Source of the DNA: Tetradesmus obliquus
Taxonomy: Eukaryota > Chlorophyta > Chlorophyceae > Sphaeropleales > Scenedesmaceae
NCBI GenBank assembly: GCA_030272155.1
Contig: CP126192.1
Coordinates: 6,606,501-6,670,500, forward strand
Direction of reading: 5' to 3'
DNA length: 64,000 nucleotides
The notes below the pieces were generated by a model. The model saw only the letters and a list, made by a program, of their open reading frames with translations. It was not told the DNA's origin and ran no database searches. This document shows, piece by piece, positions 32,868 to 43,570 of this stretch (position 1 is its first letter; every line of letters starts with the position of its first letter). Position numbers and translations under genes: made by a program.

Positions 32868-34362
32868 CTAAGCCGGCAGAACCTGCAACTCCATCAGGGC
32901 AGCATCCACAGCAGGCGCTGTCATCCGGCAAAGCTGCCGCCGCACACCAGCATCAAAACGCTCCAGCCGCAACACACCAGTGTGCACCGTCAGCAGCTGC
33001 TGCAGCACCAGCTGCTGCGGCGCCGTCAAGCCTTTCAGCGCAGCAGCGCCGGCAGCAGCAGCAGCAGCATCCGGCGCAGTCCTGCGGGCCCTGCTGCTGC
33101 TCCTGCTGCTGCTGCGCCGCCTGTGAGGGAAGGCATGGTCAGCGGTACGCATGTGCCTGTTCTTGCTTCTGCTGCGGCCGAGCCGGCTTCTGCTGCTTGA
33201 TCTCGTAGGGGGTTTGCTTCGCCTTCTGCCCCTGCTGCTGCCGCTGCTTCTGCCGCTGCTTCTGCCCCTGCTCTGTCCCCTGCTCCTGGACCTGCTGCGA
33301 CGTCCCCTGCTGCTGCTCCTGCTGCTGCTCCTGCCCCTCTTTGCATGCTGGCTGCTGGCAGGCCTGTGCAGCAAGCTGTTTTCAGCAAAGGGCACACCAT
33401 CATCACCTGCCCATTTGTGCTGCTGCGGCTGCAACGGTCGCTGCTGCTGCAACGGCTGCTGCTGCTGCTGCTGCTGCTGCACCGCCGCCTGCGGCACAGG
33501 AGGATGCTGTGGCAGTCGCTGCTGCTGCTGCTGCTGCTGTTGGCTGGGAAGCTCCCTGCTGCTTACCGGCACAAGAGCAGGCTGCGGCCCCTGGAGCTGC
33601 TGCTGCTGCTGCTGCTGCTTGGCTGTTGTAACGCCTGCTGCTGTAGGGCTACCGTCTGTTTGCTTGACTGCCGCTGCTGTTGACACTCCTGTCTGAACTG
33701 AAGGTCCTTGTGGTGGAGCAACATGCTTTTCAGCTGCTGCCTCAATCTCCATACCATTGCACACCACCTGCTGCTGCTGCTGTTGCTGTGACTGCTGCGG
33801 TTGCAGCTGCCGCTCCTGTAGCTGCTGCCGCATCCCTGGCAGGGCCACCTGCAGCTCCCTGTGCAGGCCTGGCAGCATGCGGCATTCCCGCAGCAGCTGC
33901 TGCAGTGCAGCAGCCAGCCGCAGCGCCTCCTGCAGCTGCATCAGCAGAAGGAGTTGCAGCAAGGCACATACGTTACGTTACGTTCTCACCCGGCCATTGT
34001 AACGTGAAGTCCATAATCCACTCAACCAAGGAGTGGGAACCCTAATCAGGAGCTACGGAGAGGCTCATAGGACAAACAGATGCAAGCAAATAGGACGAGG
34101 CATGGCGTAGGTATTGTGCTGGGTGTTGCAGCTGAGCGTGCCGCAGATGCGCGTGCAAAGCACATTGCACCCAGCAGGCTGGCCACAGTCAGGTGATCCC
34201 TGGTATAGCTGGCTTGTCCATTGGAGATAGTCAGAAGTGCTGCAAGCACCAACAATGTCCCGTGCTGATGCACCATTGTGGCACATGGGCAGTGCACAGG
34301 CAAGGGCCCCACCCACCTGCTCAGCTGTGACTCCCTCAGGGATGGTACCCAAAGCATTGCTG

Positions 34363-34395
<33 letters not shown>

Positions 34396-34625
34396 AAGGA
34401 CAGCCGGTGCTGTGGTCCTGGCTTCTCCTGGTGTATTGCTGTCACTGTCAATGCATGGCCGCGAAGCGGCTGATCCCAGTTGCTGACCCTATGAGTGTGG
34501 CTGTTCTGCAGCCGCTCCTGTTGCTGCTGCCGGGATGGCAGATGGTGCTGTTGATCTGCCTGCTGCTGCTGTTGATGTGGCAGCTGGTGATGTTCATCTG
34601 CCTGCTGCTGCTGCTGCGGTTGTTG

Positions 34626-34674
<49 letters not shown>

Positions 34675-35375
34675 TGCTGGAGTGGCAGCTTGTGCTGCTG
34701 CTGCTGCTGCTGTGATAGCTGTGCACTTGCTGCAGCAACAACTGCAGGCTGCACAGCAACAGCCGGTGCAGCAGCAGGTGCCGTGTTACTAGCCGCTGGT
34801 GTTGCTGCTGCTGATGATGATGCAGGTGCCTTCACAGTTGATGCCTTGCCAGGCCCTACCGCGTGCCACTGCAGCTTCCCAAAAGATCTAGCTCGTCTCT
34901 GCGTGCCACCTTGCGCTGATGTTGCTGGTTCTTCTGCTGCTGCTGCTTCTGTTGGTGCTGCGGTGGCTGGTGCTGCTGCTGCTGCTGGTGCTGCTAGCTC
35001 TGCTTCCTGCAAGGTGCATCATGCAGGTGCAATGCAAAGTAAGGCAGGCAGTAAGGGCTGCAAGAGCATGCAGGCACAGCAACACATGCAGGCAGCTATT
35101 CAGCACGGCAGCATCACATGTTGTCACAGCATAGCCACGCTTACAGCTGCTGAATGCAGAGTGATGAGTCACCACCTCTGCTGGCATGAGCACAACTGCA
35201 TAGTAGTGTATCACATAAAGCTGTGGGGAACTGGTTGCCGGAGCTGCTGCAGTTTCCCACCTGCTTTTGCGATGCTGCTGCACTCTGCAGGCAGCTGGCC
35301 GAAGCATGGGTTATGTCCACAGCAGCGGCAGCAACAGCGGCTGAAACACATGGCGCTGTGCCCTGCTGCCGCTGC

Positions 35376-35416
<41 letters not shown>

Positions 35417-35594
35417 AATGCTGCCAACCAGCACTGCTCCAGGCGGCAAGCGCCATGTGCTTTTCTTTGTCAGCTTGTTGTGATAGAATGGGATGCCATA
35501 CTTGATGTACTGCTTCCAAACGCCCTGTGCAGCGTCAGGATTGCCTGCTGCAGTTGCTGTTCGTGCAGCTGCTTCACCTGAAGCAGACGCTGTC

Positions 35595-35659
<65 letters not shown>

Positions 35660-35694
35660 GCTGAAGCAGTGCTTTGTGCGGCAGCCACAGGCAT
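32868..35694 (-). CDS. WW-domain / RS-rich protein, copy B, C-terminally short
   Basis: Same architecture as copies A and C. ATG at 35694 (MPVAAAQ), poly-Ala, WW domain (GVWKQYIKYGIPFYHN, KSTWRLPP), Gln/Ala exon (about 34330-34995), and last exon (about 32868-33935) with coiled coil, RS domain and C-terminal helices. The C-terminal domain stops at ALMELQVLPA; the closing helix seen in A and C (LPSYLMAYFAR, MPAYLMAHFAQ) is missing. As in copy A, the start codon and WW domain are one base out of frame across the poly-Ala tract. It is therefore probably a decaying copy, although most of the frame stays open, which argues for recent loss or remaining use. Confidence 0.62.
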
Positions 35695-36812
35695 GCTGTT
35701 TTTGCTGACTTGGTAAGCGTCTGTACTCAGCAACAACATTGCAGCAACAGCAGTGCACAGAACACCACCAGCACTTCATCAGATAAACACAGTATGCTCG
35801 TCGTGGCTTGTGCTTGATGCCAGCATGCTCAGGCTCTTGCTGAACTGTTATCGTGTCGGTAAAAGAGACGTTTATAGTTATTTGAATGTGCCTGCGAGCT
35901 CCGCATGCTGCAACAAACCCCAACAACAGCCCGAACACCTACCACCTGGCAAAGCAGCAGCCACCAGTCGTCAACTACTGACAAAAAAACTTCAAAATTC
36001 GCACCGACACTTACGGCTTCACCGCAAAGTGCAACTGGTGAAGGGGCTCTTTCGTACAGCACAGCACCCTTCGATCGAGAGCAACAAGCAAGGCTAGCTG
36101 GGCACTAACTTCTTGAAACGGGTATGTGCTGGAAATCTGCTGTGAGCAGTGTGATGTTGCCCAGCTGTCAGCAGGTCCTAGGTTTCTTTTCAAACATCTT
36201 GCCGTGGGCTGCTGTGCACGCTTTCTGCAGGGCAGCTGCTATGGTTCAGCAGAATGAGTGTCTTCGGTAGATTACTGGCTTGCTGCTCGTCATCACTGTT
36301 AAACGTCATCCTGCAAGGCATGTGAGGCGCGCAACAGCCTGTTACAACACACCCCTTATAAGCTTTACTTGATGCTGTACCTCATCAGTCAGAAACTCGG
36401 CACGGGCCGCATGCGCTGCATCACAAGCTGCAACTGCCGATCCACCTGCTCATGCCTGACCCGTCGCTCCACCCACTTTGACATACTTGTCAGCAGAGCC
36501 AGCACAATGAACACACTGGCAGTGGTGATGCCCATGAGTGTGCACACATGCAATTCGTCACTGCATGGTGCCATGCAGATCAAGCACGGTGCCACAACAC
36601 ATAAGCCAGTACGCGCCCTGTCATGGTTCTTGGAACCGCAATGTGGCGCCCACAAAGCAACGAATCAGGAGCGCGCAAGCAAATTATGTTTGCCAGTTAC
36701 CAAAGATACCAGTTACCAAAGTAGGGCCACAGGCCCACCCACAAAGGAGCCAGACAAGGCTCATGGGGTTTGAAAGACCAGCAGCTGGGCATGCAACGTC
36801 ACCAACGACTTA
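35695..36812. other. Spacer of unit B with a membrane-protein fragment
   Basis: Contains the same spacer sequence as the other units (36170-36250) and a fragment of the type I membrane gene at 36389-36560. No other gene seen. Confidence 0.7.
36389..36560 (-). pseudogene. Fragment of the type I membrane protein gene, TM segment
   Basis: The minus frame reads MGITTASVFIVLALLTSMSK then WVERRVRHEQ. It matches MGITTVSVFIVLALLTIMSK and WAERRVRHEQ of the intact gene (40522-42246). It diverges and stops soon after. The ectodomain upstream is not preserved. Confidence 0.85.
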
Positions 36813-37443
36813 TTAGTAGTACCCGCGAGCCGCCCGCCGAACCTGCGCAAAGTGTGCCATCAAGTATGCAGGCATGTTCCTCACTCCTTGTACCTTCCAG
36901 TCCGGCATATATTTGAGCTGGTGCAGTGCAGCATCAACAGCATCCTCATCCATGGTGTGGATAAGCTCCACCACACCCCAATCAAAGTCATCTAGGTGCA
37001 GCACACCAGCGTGCACCGTCAGCACCTGCTGCAGCAGCTGCTGCTGTGAGGCATTCAGGCCTGGAAGGGCGAGAGAGCTGGCAGCAGCAGCAGTCCTGCG
37101 GCCCATGCTGCTGCTCCTGCTGCCATGCCGCCTGTAAGAGGAATAGCGCGGGGAGTTGGCGCGTACATCCCTCCTGATCCTTCTGGGGCATCTGCCAAAG
37201 GATCTGCTTCGCCTCCTGCCCCTGCTCCTGGACCTGCTGCTGCTTCTGCTCCTGGACCTGCTCCTGCTCCTGCTTCTGCTCCTGCTCCTGCTGCTGCTTC
37301 GTCTCCTGCTGCTGCTACGCTTCCTGCTGCTGTTCCTGCTCCTGCTGCTGCTGCTGCGGCCCCTCTTGGCCTGCTGGCTGCTGGCAGGCCTGCGCAGCTC
37401 GCCGGTTTCAGCAGAGCACGCAACATCAGCGCCAGCCGAGATG

Positions 37444-37480
<37 letters not shown>

Positions 37481-37526
37481 GCCGTGGCGGCGGCGGCGGC
37501 TGCTGCACAAAAGGATGCTCTGGCAC

Positions 37527-37570
<44 letters not shown>

Positions 37571-38306
37571 TGCTTAGGACTCCTGAAGGACTCGGAGTCC
37601 TCTGCTGCTGCTGTGGCTGCTGTTGCAGCTGCCGCTCCTGCAGCTGCTGCCGCATCACTGGCAGGGCCACCTGCAGCTCTCTGTGCAAGCCTGGCAGCAT
37701 GGGGCACTCCCGCAGCAGCTGCTGCAGTGCACCAGCCAGCCGCAACGCCTCCTGCAGCTGCAGCAGGAGAAGAAGATGCAGCAGGACACACCAACACACA
37801 CACATATGGGCAGGGTTAGCCAGGAGCCACAATGGCATTGTGCTGTGCCACAAAGGCTACCACAGCTGCCAGCAAAGCGCACAGCACACGCTGAGCTAGC
37901 CACGTTCAGGCGCTGCACACTCTAGCTTGCATTTGCTCTCTTGAACTGCAGCCAATATTCCAATATAACAGCAACATCCAAACATTCAGTGCTGCTGCAT
38001 TCCTGTGACCCTGGAGCAGTGCACAAGCAGCTGTGTTCACCTGGCCAGCCGTCACTGTCACTGTCACTGCTAATGCGTTGCTGCCATGCGGCTGCTCCCA
38101 GCTGCTGGCCCTATGATTGTTGCTGCTCTGCAGCGGCTCCTGTTGCTGCTGCCGAGGTGGCAGGCGGTGCTGTTGATCTGCCTGCTGCTGCTGCTGCTGC
38201 TGCTGTTCATCTGCCTGCTGCTGCTGCTGCTGTTGCTGCTGTGAAGCTGGCAGCAGCTGCTGTCGCTGCCGCTCCTCTTGGTGTTGCTGGAGTGGCAGCT
38301 TGCGCA

Positions 38307-38344
<38 letters not shown>

Positions 38345-38440
38345 GGTAGCTGTGCACTTGCTGCTGCATTATCTGCAAGCTGCAGAAGAGCAGCGCTTGC
38401 GGCAGCAGGTGCAGGGCTGCTAGCTGCTGCAGCAACAGGC

Positions 38441-38484
<44 letters not shown>

Positions 38485-38598
38485 AGATACCTTTAAACGT
38501 GTTACTCTGCCTGGGCCCATCACCTGCCACTGCAGCTTTCCCACAGGCCTGGTTGTCCTCTGCATGCCACCGTGTGCTTCAGTTGCTGCTTCTGTTGG

Positions 38599-38632
<34 letters not shown>

Positions 38633-39019
38633 GTCATTTCTGCTTCCTGCGAGGCGCATCAACCAGGTGCAGTATGATGTGAGGCAGGCAGGACAGCAAC
38701 ACATGCAGGCGGTGTCAGCGAGGCAGACTGAAAAGCATCACACAGCTCATTTCACACCTGATCAAGCACATGGCTGCTGGATGCAGAGTGACATGCTACC
38801 ACCTCTGCTGGCATGAGCAACTCGTGCTTGAACCGTGTCACCAAACGCCACAGTGCTTAAAGATACAGCCGTGGGAGACTGGGTCACAGGACCACTGCAA
38901 ACGCCCCACCTGCTTTGTCGCTGCTGCTGCAGTCTGCAGGGATCCAGCTAGGGAGAGGGTGCTATCCACAACAGCAGAACCAGGAGAAGCTTGAGCATTT
39001 TGCGCTGCGCCCTGCTGCG

Positions 39020-39050
<31 letters not shown>

Positions 39051-39064
39051 CTGAAGCTGCTGAA

Positions 39065-39097
<33 letters not shown>

Positions 39098-39356
39098 TGT
39101 TGTTACCAACCAGCACTGCTCCAGGCGGCAAGCGCCATGTGCTTTTGTTCAAAACCTTATTGTGATAGAATGGGATGCCCTTCTTATCAACATACTGCTT
39201 CCAAACGCCCCGTGCAGGGTCAGGAATGCCTGATGCAGTAGCCGTTTGAGCAGCCGCTTCACCGAAAGCAGGCACAGTGCTTGGCGCTGCTGCTCCTGCC
39301 GCTGCTGTCGCCCCCGCTGCCGCTGAGGCACTGTCGTGAGCAGCAGCCACAGGCAT
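36813..39356 (-). CDS. WW-domain / RS-rich / hnRNP-Q-acidic-like protein, copy C (intact)
   Basis: The only copy whose start codon and WW domain share one frame. Exons about 38905-39356, 38058-38637 and 36813-37765. ATG at 39356 gives MPVAAAHDSASAAAG; the WW domain is GVWKQYVDKKGIPFYHN, KSTWRLPP; then poly-Gln; then KLQWQVMGPGRV and Ala/Gln runs; then the coiled coil EALRLAGALQQLLREC. It ends with an RS domain of about 60 residues (SRSRSRSRS type) and LTVHAGVLHLDDFDWGVVEL, MDEDAVDAALHQLKYM, MPAYLMAHFAQVRRAARGYY. WW domains bind Pro-rich ligands such as the branch-point protein and RS domains mediate splicing-factor contacts, so a spliceosome-linked role is likely (inference). I know of no named protein with this exact domain order. 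Confidence 0.82.
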
Positions 39357-39907
39357 GATGTACACACTGGGTATGCCGCAAACCCTGCTTGTTTTGCTGA
39401 GCTAACGAGGTTAGGGGGCGTCTTCACCTAGCAAGAATGTTGCAGCAATAGCAGCCCAAAGCACACCACTAGCACTTGAGCAGATGAACACAGCGTGCCC
39501 ATCGTGGCTTGTGCTCGATGCCAGCATGGTCAAGATCGTGATGATTTTGAATCTCAGTGGCAAAAGAGACACTTGGATTGACTAGAATCGCCACTACGAG
39601 CTCCGCCTGCACCGACAGTCACCTTACAACAGCAAGACCCCTCACCGCATAGCAAAGCAGCGGAGACCGGTGCTTTGCCACGAACCAAGAGATTTAAGGT
39701 TTGATCTGGCGCTTACGGCTTCATGGCAACGCGCAAATGCTGAAGAGGCCTTTTCACGCAACACAGCACGCTTCGATTGAGAGCATTAAGCAGGGCTAGC
39801 TGGGCAGTGGACCTTTGAAAACGTTTAGGATTGAACTCAATTTCGTTGGCGTGTTTTGTACCAAGTGTCAGCAGGTCCTAAGTTTCTTGCAAAACCTCTC
39901 GCTGTGG

Positions 39908-39959
39908 CCCTGGCCAGGGCGCCCTGGACCCATGCATGGGTCCCAGGTCACAGTGTGAC
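39908..39959. repeat. Cluster of three adjacent palindromes, absent from sister copies
   Basis: CCCTGGCCAGGG (39908-39919), GGACCCATGCATGGGTCC (39926-39943) and GTCACA-g-TGTGAC (39947-39959) lie end to end. The flanks align with the unit B spacer near 36190-36230 without this piece, so it looks like an insertion of roughly 50 bases. Confidence 0.75.
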
Positions 39960-40144
39960 AGCAGCTGTGCACGCTTTCTGCAGGGCAGGTGCCATGGTTT
40001 CACTGCAGGATAACATTCGGCCTTTCTGACATGACCTTTCTGGCTTAATGCTGCTCGCAGTATCGTTGTTACCCATCAACATGTCATTCTGCAAGGCATG
40101 TGCATGGCATTCCTGTCTCTTGGTAATCGTGCAGCTAAGGGCCG

Positions 40145-40372
40145 ATACCAATACCAACGGATTACCAATACCAATACCAATACCAATACCAAAGCACATG
40201 TAATCACTTTTTCCGGCGACAAAGCAGGCGCGCCGGTCCAGTTCGTACGCATAGATCGATGAAACGTGTGATATGAAATCTGTCACAACTTTCCGATTGC
40301 GCTGCTGGCCAGTATCGACGTAGCTATCGCCAAATTACCAAAACACCAGTACCAATACCAATACCAACACAT
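40145..40372. repeat. CCAATA hexamer runs
   Basis: Two clusters of tandem ACCAAT/CCAATA units (about 40145-40193 and 40349-40372) separated by unique DNA, upstream of WW/RS copy C and downstream of the membrane-protein gene. Confidence 0.85.
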
Positions 40373-40521
40373 TGCCAACGAAAGCCTTAGCTGTAGCTGC
40401 CCAATCCTGGGCTGTGAAGAATGCCATGGAGGCGTGCTGTCGCAACAGCCTGCCACCATATACAACTCGGCCTGCAAATCAGCCTGCAGCAACACAACAT
40501 AAATAGGCTGCATGCGCTGCA

Positions 40522-42246
40522 TCACAAACTGCCACTGCTACTCCTGCTGCTATGGCTGCTGGCAGCATCCGACGCCCTGCCCCCATTGCTGGCAGCAGCT
40601 GCTGCTGCTGCTAGTGCTGCTGCTTCCTCGTTCCTGAAGCGCTCGGCTGCTGCTGCAGCTGCTGCAGTGGCTTGCTGCACTGCTGCCTCTGCAGCAGCCT
40701 CCTGCTCATGCCTGACCCGCCGCTCCGCCCACTTTGACATGATCGTCAGCAGAGCCAGCACAATGAACACACTGACAGTCGTAATCCCCATCACCATCAG
40801 CCCTGTGAAATTCGGCCCTGGCGCAAAAGGCGTCATCATGTAGATGCCATCCGATGGGACGTTATTCTGATTGGCAGCAGCAGCGACACTGCCGCTGCTG
40901 CCGCTGCCGCCAGTAGACCAGCTGTTGCCGCTGCTGCTGCCAGCAGTGCCGCTCACCGCAATGCTCTGCACGTAACTCCTGGACCCCTGGACTCCCATCT
41001 TCACGTACTGCGCTGCAGTAGGCTCCCGCGGCAAACTCGTCACATTTTGAACTGCAGCTGACAGTTCGGGGTCAGCTGCCTCGTCAAACAGCGCCTGGGG
41101 GTTGCTGCTGACCAGGCTTTGCCAGATGTCTGCTGTCACCTCGCAGTTGGCGGGTGACAGCCACACGTAAGCCTCCAGCCACGTCTGCCCTGGTTCGCTG
41201 GCTCCTGTGTCTACCCAGCACATCACGCGGCCTGCATCTGGGTCCCCGCTGCTATCTAACAAGCGCAGCTGGCGTGCAATGGCAGCAGAGACCTGCAGGA
41301 GGGGGGCGGGACAGGCAAGCCATGATGTGGGTGATTTGAGCACTGCAACCCTTGAGGGTGGCACCAAGACAACCAGTTGCGCGACGCTGCGCAAGCAACT
41401 GTTGACCTATCCTGAGCTGCCAAGGGTTGACCATGGCAGGGCTTTCAGCACACAGAACATTGCTGTTTTACGCGTGCACCACTTGCAGGACTAACTCTTT
41501 GAACCGTTGAGTGTGCTGCCACGGCATGCTTGCAGGAACCAGCTCCATTGCAGTGATACCATGACGTTACTCTGCAGGTGAGGTGCTGGAGCAGCTGCCG
41601 CAAGCAGAGCTCCCAACAAGCTGCTGCATGCTACTCAAGCACTTACTTGCTTCTCCAGTTCGGACATGGCTGTGTTGTTGTTACGCACGTCCAGCGCCAG
41701 CAGCATCCTGATCTGGGCATAGAACGTCCTGCCATTTTTCCCGCTGCAGTTTTCAGTGGGTGATGGCTCTTCCGCTGTCGAGCTGGTTCTCTTGACATCA
41801 CTGCTGACGCTCTGGTCACTGCTACTGCTGTTGCTGCTGCTGTTGTCCCGGCTACTGCTGTCACTTCTGATCTCCTCTTCACTGCTTTCGCTCCAAGGCA
41901 TCCACAACAACAACAGCTGCCTCCTGCCTGTCCTGTACACTGCTGACTGCTGGTGCTTTCTGCGTAGTGGCTGTACCACAGCTGCTTCTAACTGCACTTT
42001 GTTCATCCATTGCTTACTGCTGCTGATCTGAGCTGGCAATACTACACCAGGCGCTGGCTGCTGCACTGGCCTGAGCTGAAGCGCCAATCCTGATGGCAGC
42101 AGGCTGCTGCTGCTTTGAAGCGTCTTGGCCTCACGCATGTGCCTAATGGCTGGTGTCTGGAGCCTTAAGTAGGTACGTCCACATTCTAGCAACGGTGTAT
42201 TGACCAGCAAGGCAAACACGAGCAGCAGTACCTGTGTGCTGTACAT
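40522..42246 (-). CDS. Type I membrane protein with signal peptide and Ala/Ser tail
   Basis: Two exons, 41647-42246 and 40522-41292, joined in phase 0 (GAG AAG CAA|GTC TCT). ATG at 42246 starts a signal peptide (MYSTQVLLLVFALLVNTPLL). The ectodomain is a basic/Ser-rich stretch with an acidic Ser/Asp/Asn run, then an ordered region: NGRTFYAQIRMLLALD, VSAAIARQLRLLD, VMCWVDTGASEPGQTWLEAY, PANCEVTADIWQSL. One TM helix (VMGITTVSVFIVLALLTIMS) is followed by KWAERRVRHEQ and an Ala/Glu-rich cytoplasmic tail ending SSHSSRSSSGSL. The alternating residues in the ectodomain suggest a compact fold, but I do not recognise the family. Its 3' half was copied into the neighbouring tandem units as fragments. 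Confidence 0.8.
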
Positions 42247-43570
42247 TGCTGTGTAGTGCGTATAACAAGGTGGTGGCACACATATGCAGACTGAACACTA
42301 ATCAAACAAAAAATGAATTTGCTTCGATGAGCTCAAATCGCCTACATCAAGAACCAGTATGCGTGAGTGACGAACCCTGCGATGCAGAAGGGGCGTTCGA
42401 TTCATACATCAGCACTTTTACACTAGTGTAAACGCCGATACTTTGCTTATTGCCTTTTAAGTGAAACGTTTGCTCGAAGAAAGCATAGGTGTAGCCCAAA
42501 CCCTAGTTTCATGCACTGGCAGTACAGTACTGCACTGCAGGACGTCTTTGCCACCGTGGGCGATGTTGATACAGTCGAACACTTGAACAGATACTATGCA
42601 TGTTAGGTGTCAGGTTTTCATGCGGTCGCCAAGTGCTTTGAAAAGTGTCCATATTACTGGCCAGCAGCTGCTGAGCAGTCACCAGTCCATGACTGGCTGG
42701 TGCACCAGCCACAGCATTCATGGGCGGCAAGCCTGGCAGGCCAGCTGAACCTGCGGCATTCCTGCACAGTCATGATACTCTTTGGCACTAGCACCAACTG
42801 TTGTAATCAGGAACATGATTCTCATTAAAATTGCTGACAGATGCTCTTGTCCAATGGAAAGCTCCTGTGGTTAGGCACACACACCCGTTAGCACATGCCG
42901 CACACATGTGCAAGACGGTTCGATGCAGAACGGGTGAGCAGTGAGCACATCTACAGGACACAGCACAGAACTTGCAGGTTTCCAAAAGCCTTTCAACTAA
43001 TCTACCAGTTTCTTGCGCTGGCTGATGCAGCAACGGCATGTGCCGCCCCTGATGGAACTAGCAGATTGAACTCAATGGTCTCTGTTGGTGCAAGGATCCA
43101 CATGTGACTGAGCCTCAGGTGTTGGTTGCTCATTGTTGCAGAGCAACACCCGTGCATGGTGCGGGAATCCACACTATGCCAGCAGATCCCCAAACATTCA
43201 GAAACATGACCAGAATGCAGTGTGAGCTAGCCACGTGACCTTCTGTGTGCTCACACACCTCAAAGCATCAGTCATGTATAAAGCACATCTGGCTGTAGCG
43301 CTGCCAGCATTCCTGCTAGACATGTTGCCAGCCAGCTGCCGGTGACAGCAGACAGGGTAACACACTACTGGCATATGAATAAAGCTTTATCCTGCAAGCT
43401 GCATGCATGTTTACAAAGCAGACCTATAAGCCTTTCTCATGAATGGAAATGACGAATGCGCTGGCCAAGCAATTGCATTGGCTATCAGCCACACAAACGT
43501 ACCCTGCATCTACCACAGCCGGACCACTGCTTGGGCCAGCACAGCTCAAGCATCTCTCCGGATTTGCCAC
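42247..43570. other. Intergenic region
   Basis: Nothing recognisable on either strand. It should contain the promoter of the type I membrane gene and the 3' end of the LRR gene. Confidence 0.55.

Larger units (their letters stand above)
39357..40521. other. Spacer of unit C, with palindromes and hexamer repeats
   Basis: No gene seen. Matches the spacers of units A and B, but carries an extra palindrome-rich insert at about 39908-39960 and two CCAATA hexamer runs (40145-40193 and 40349-40372). Confidence 0.7.

Noticed and set aside
41756-42031. Leu-rich plus-strand open frame
   Set aside because: Antisense of the Ser/Asn-rich ectodomain of the type I membrane protein.
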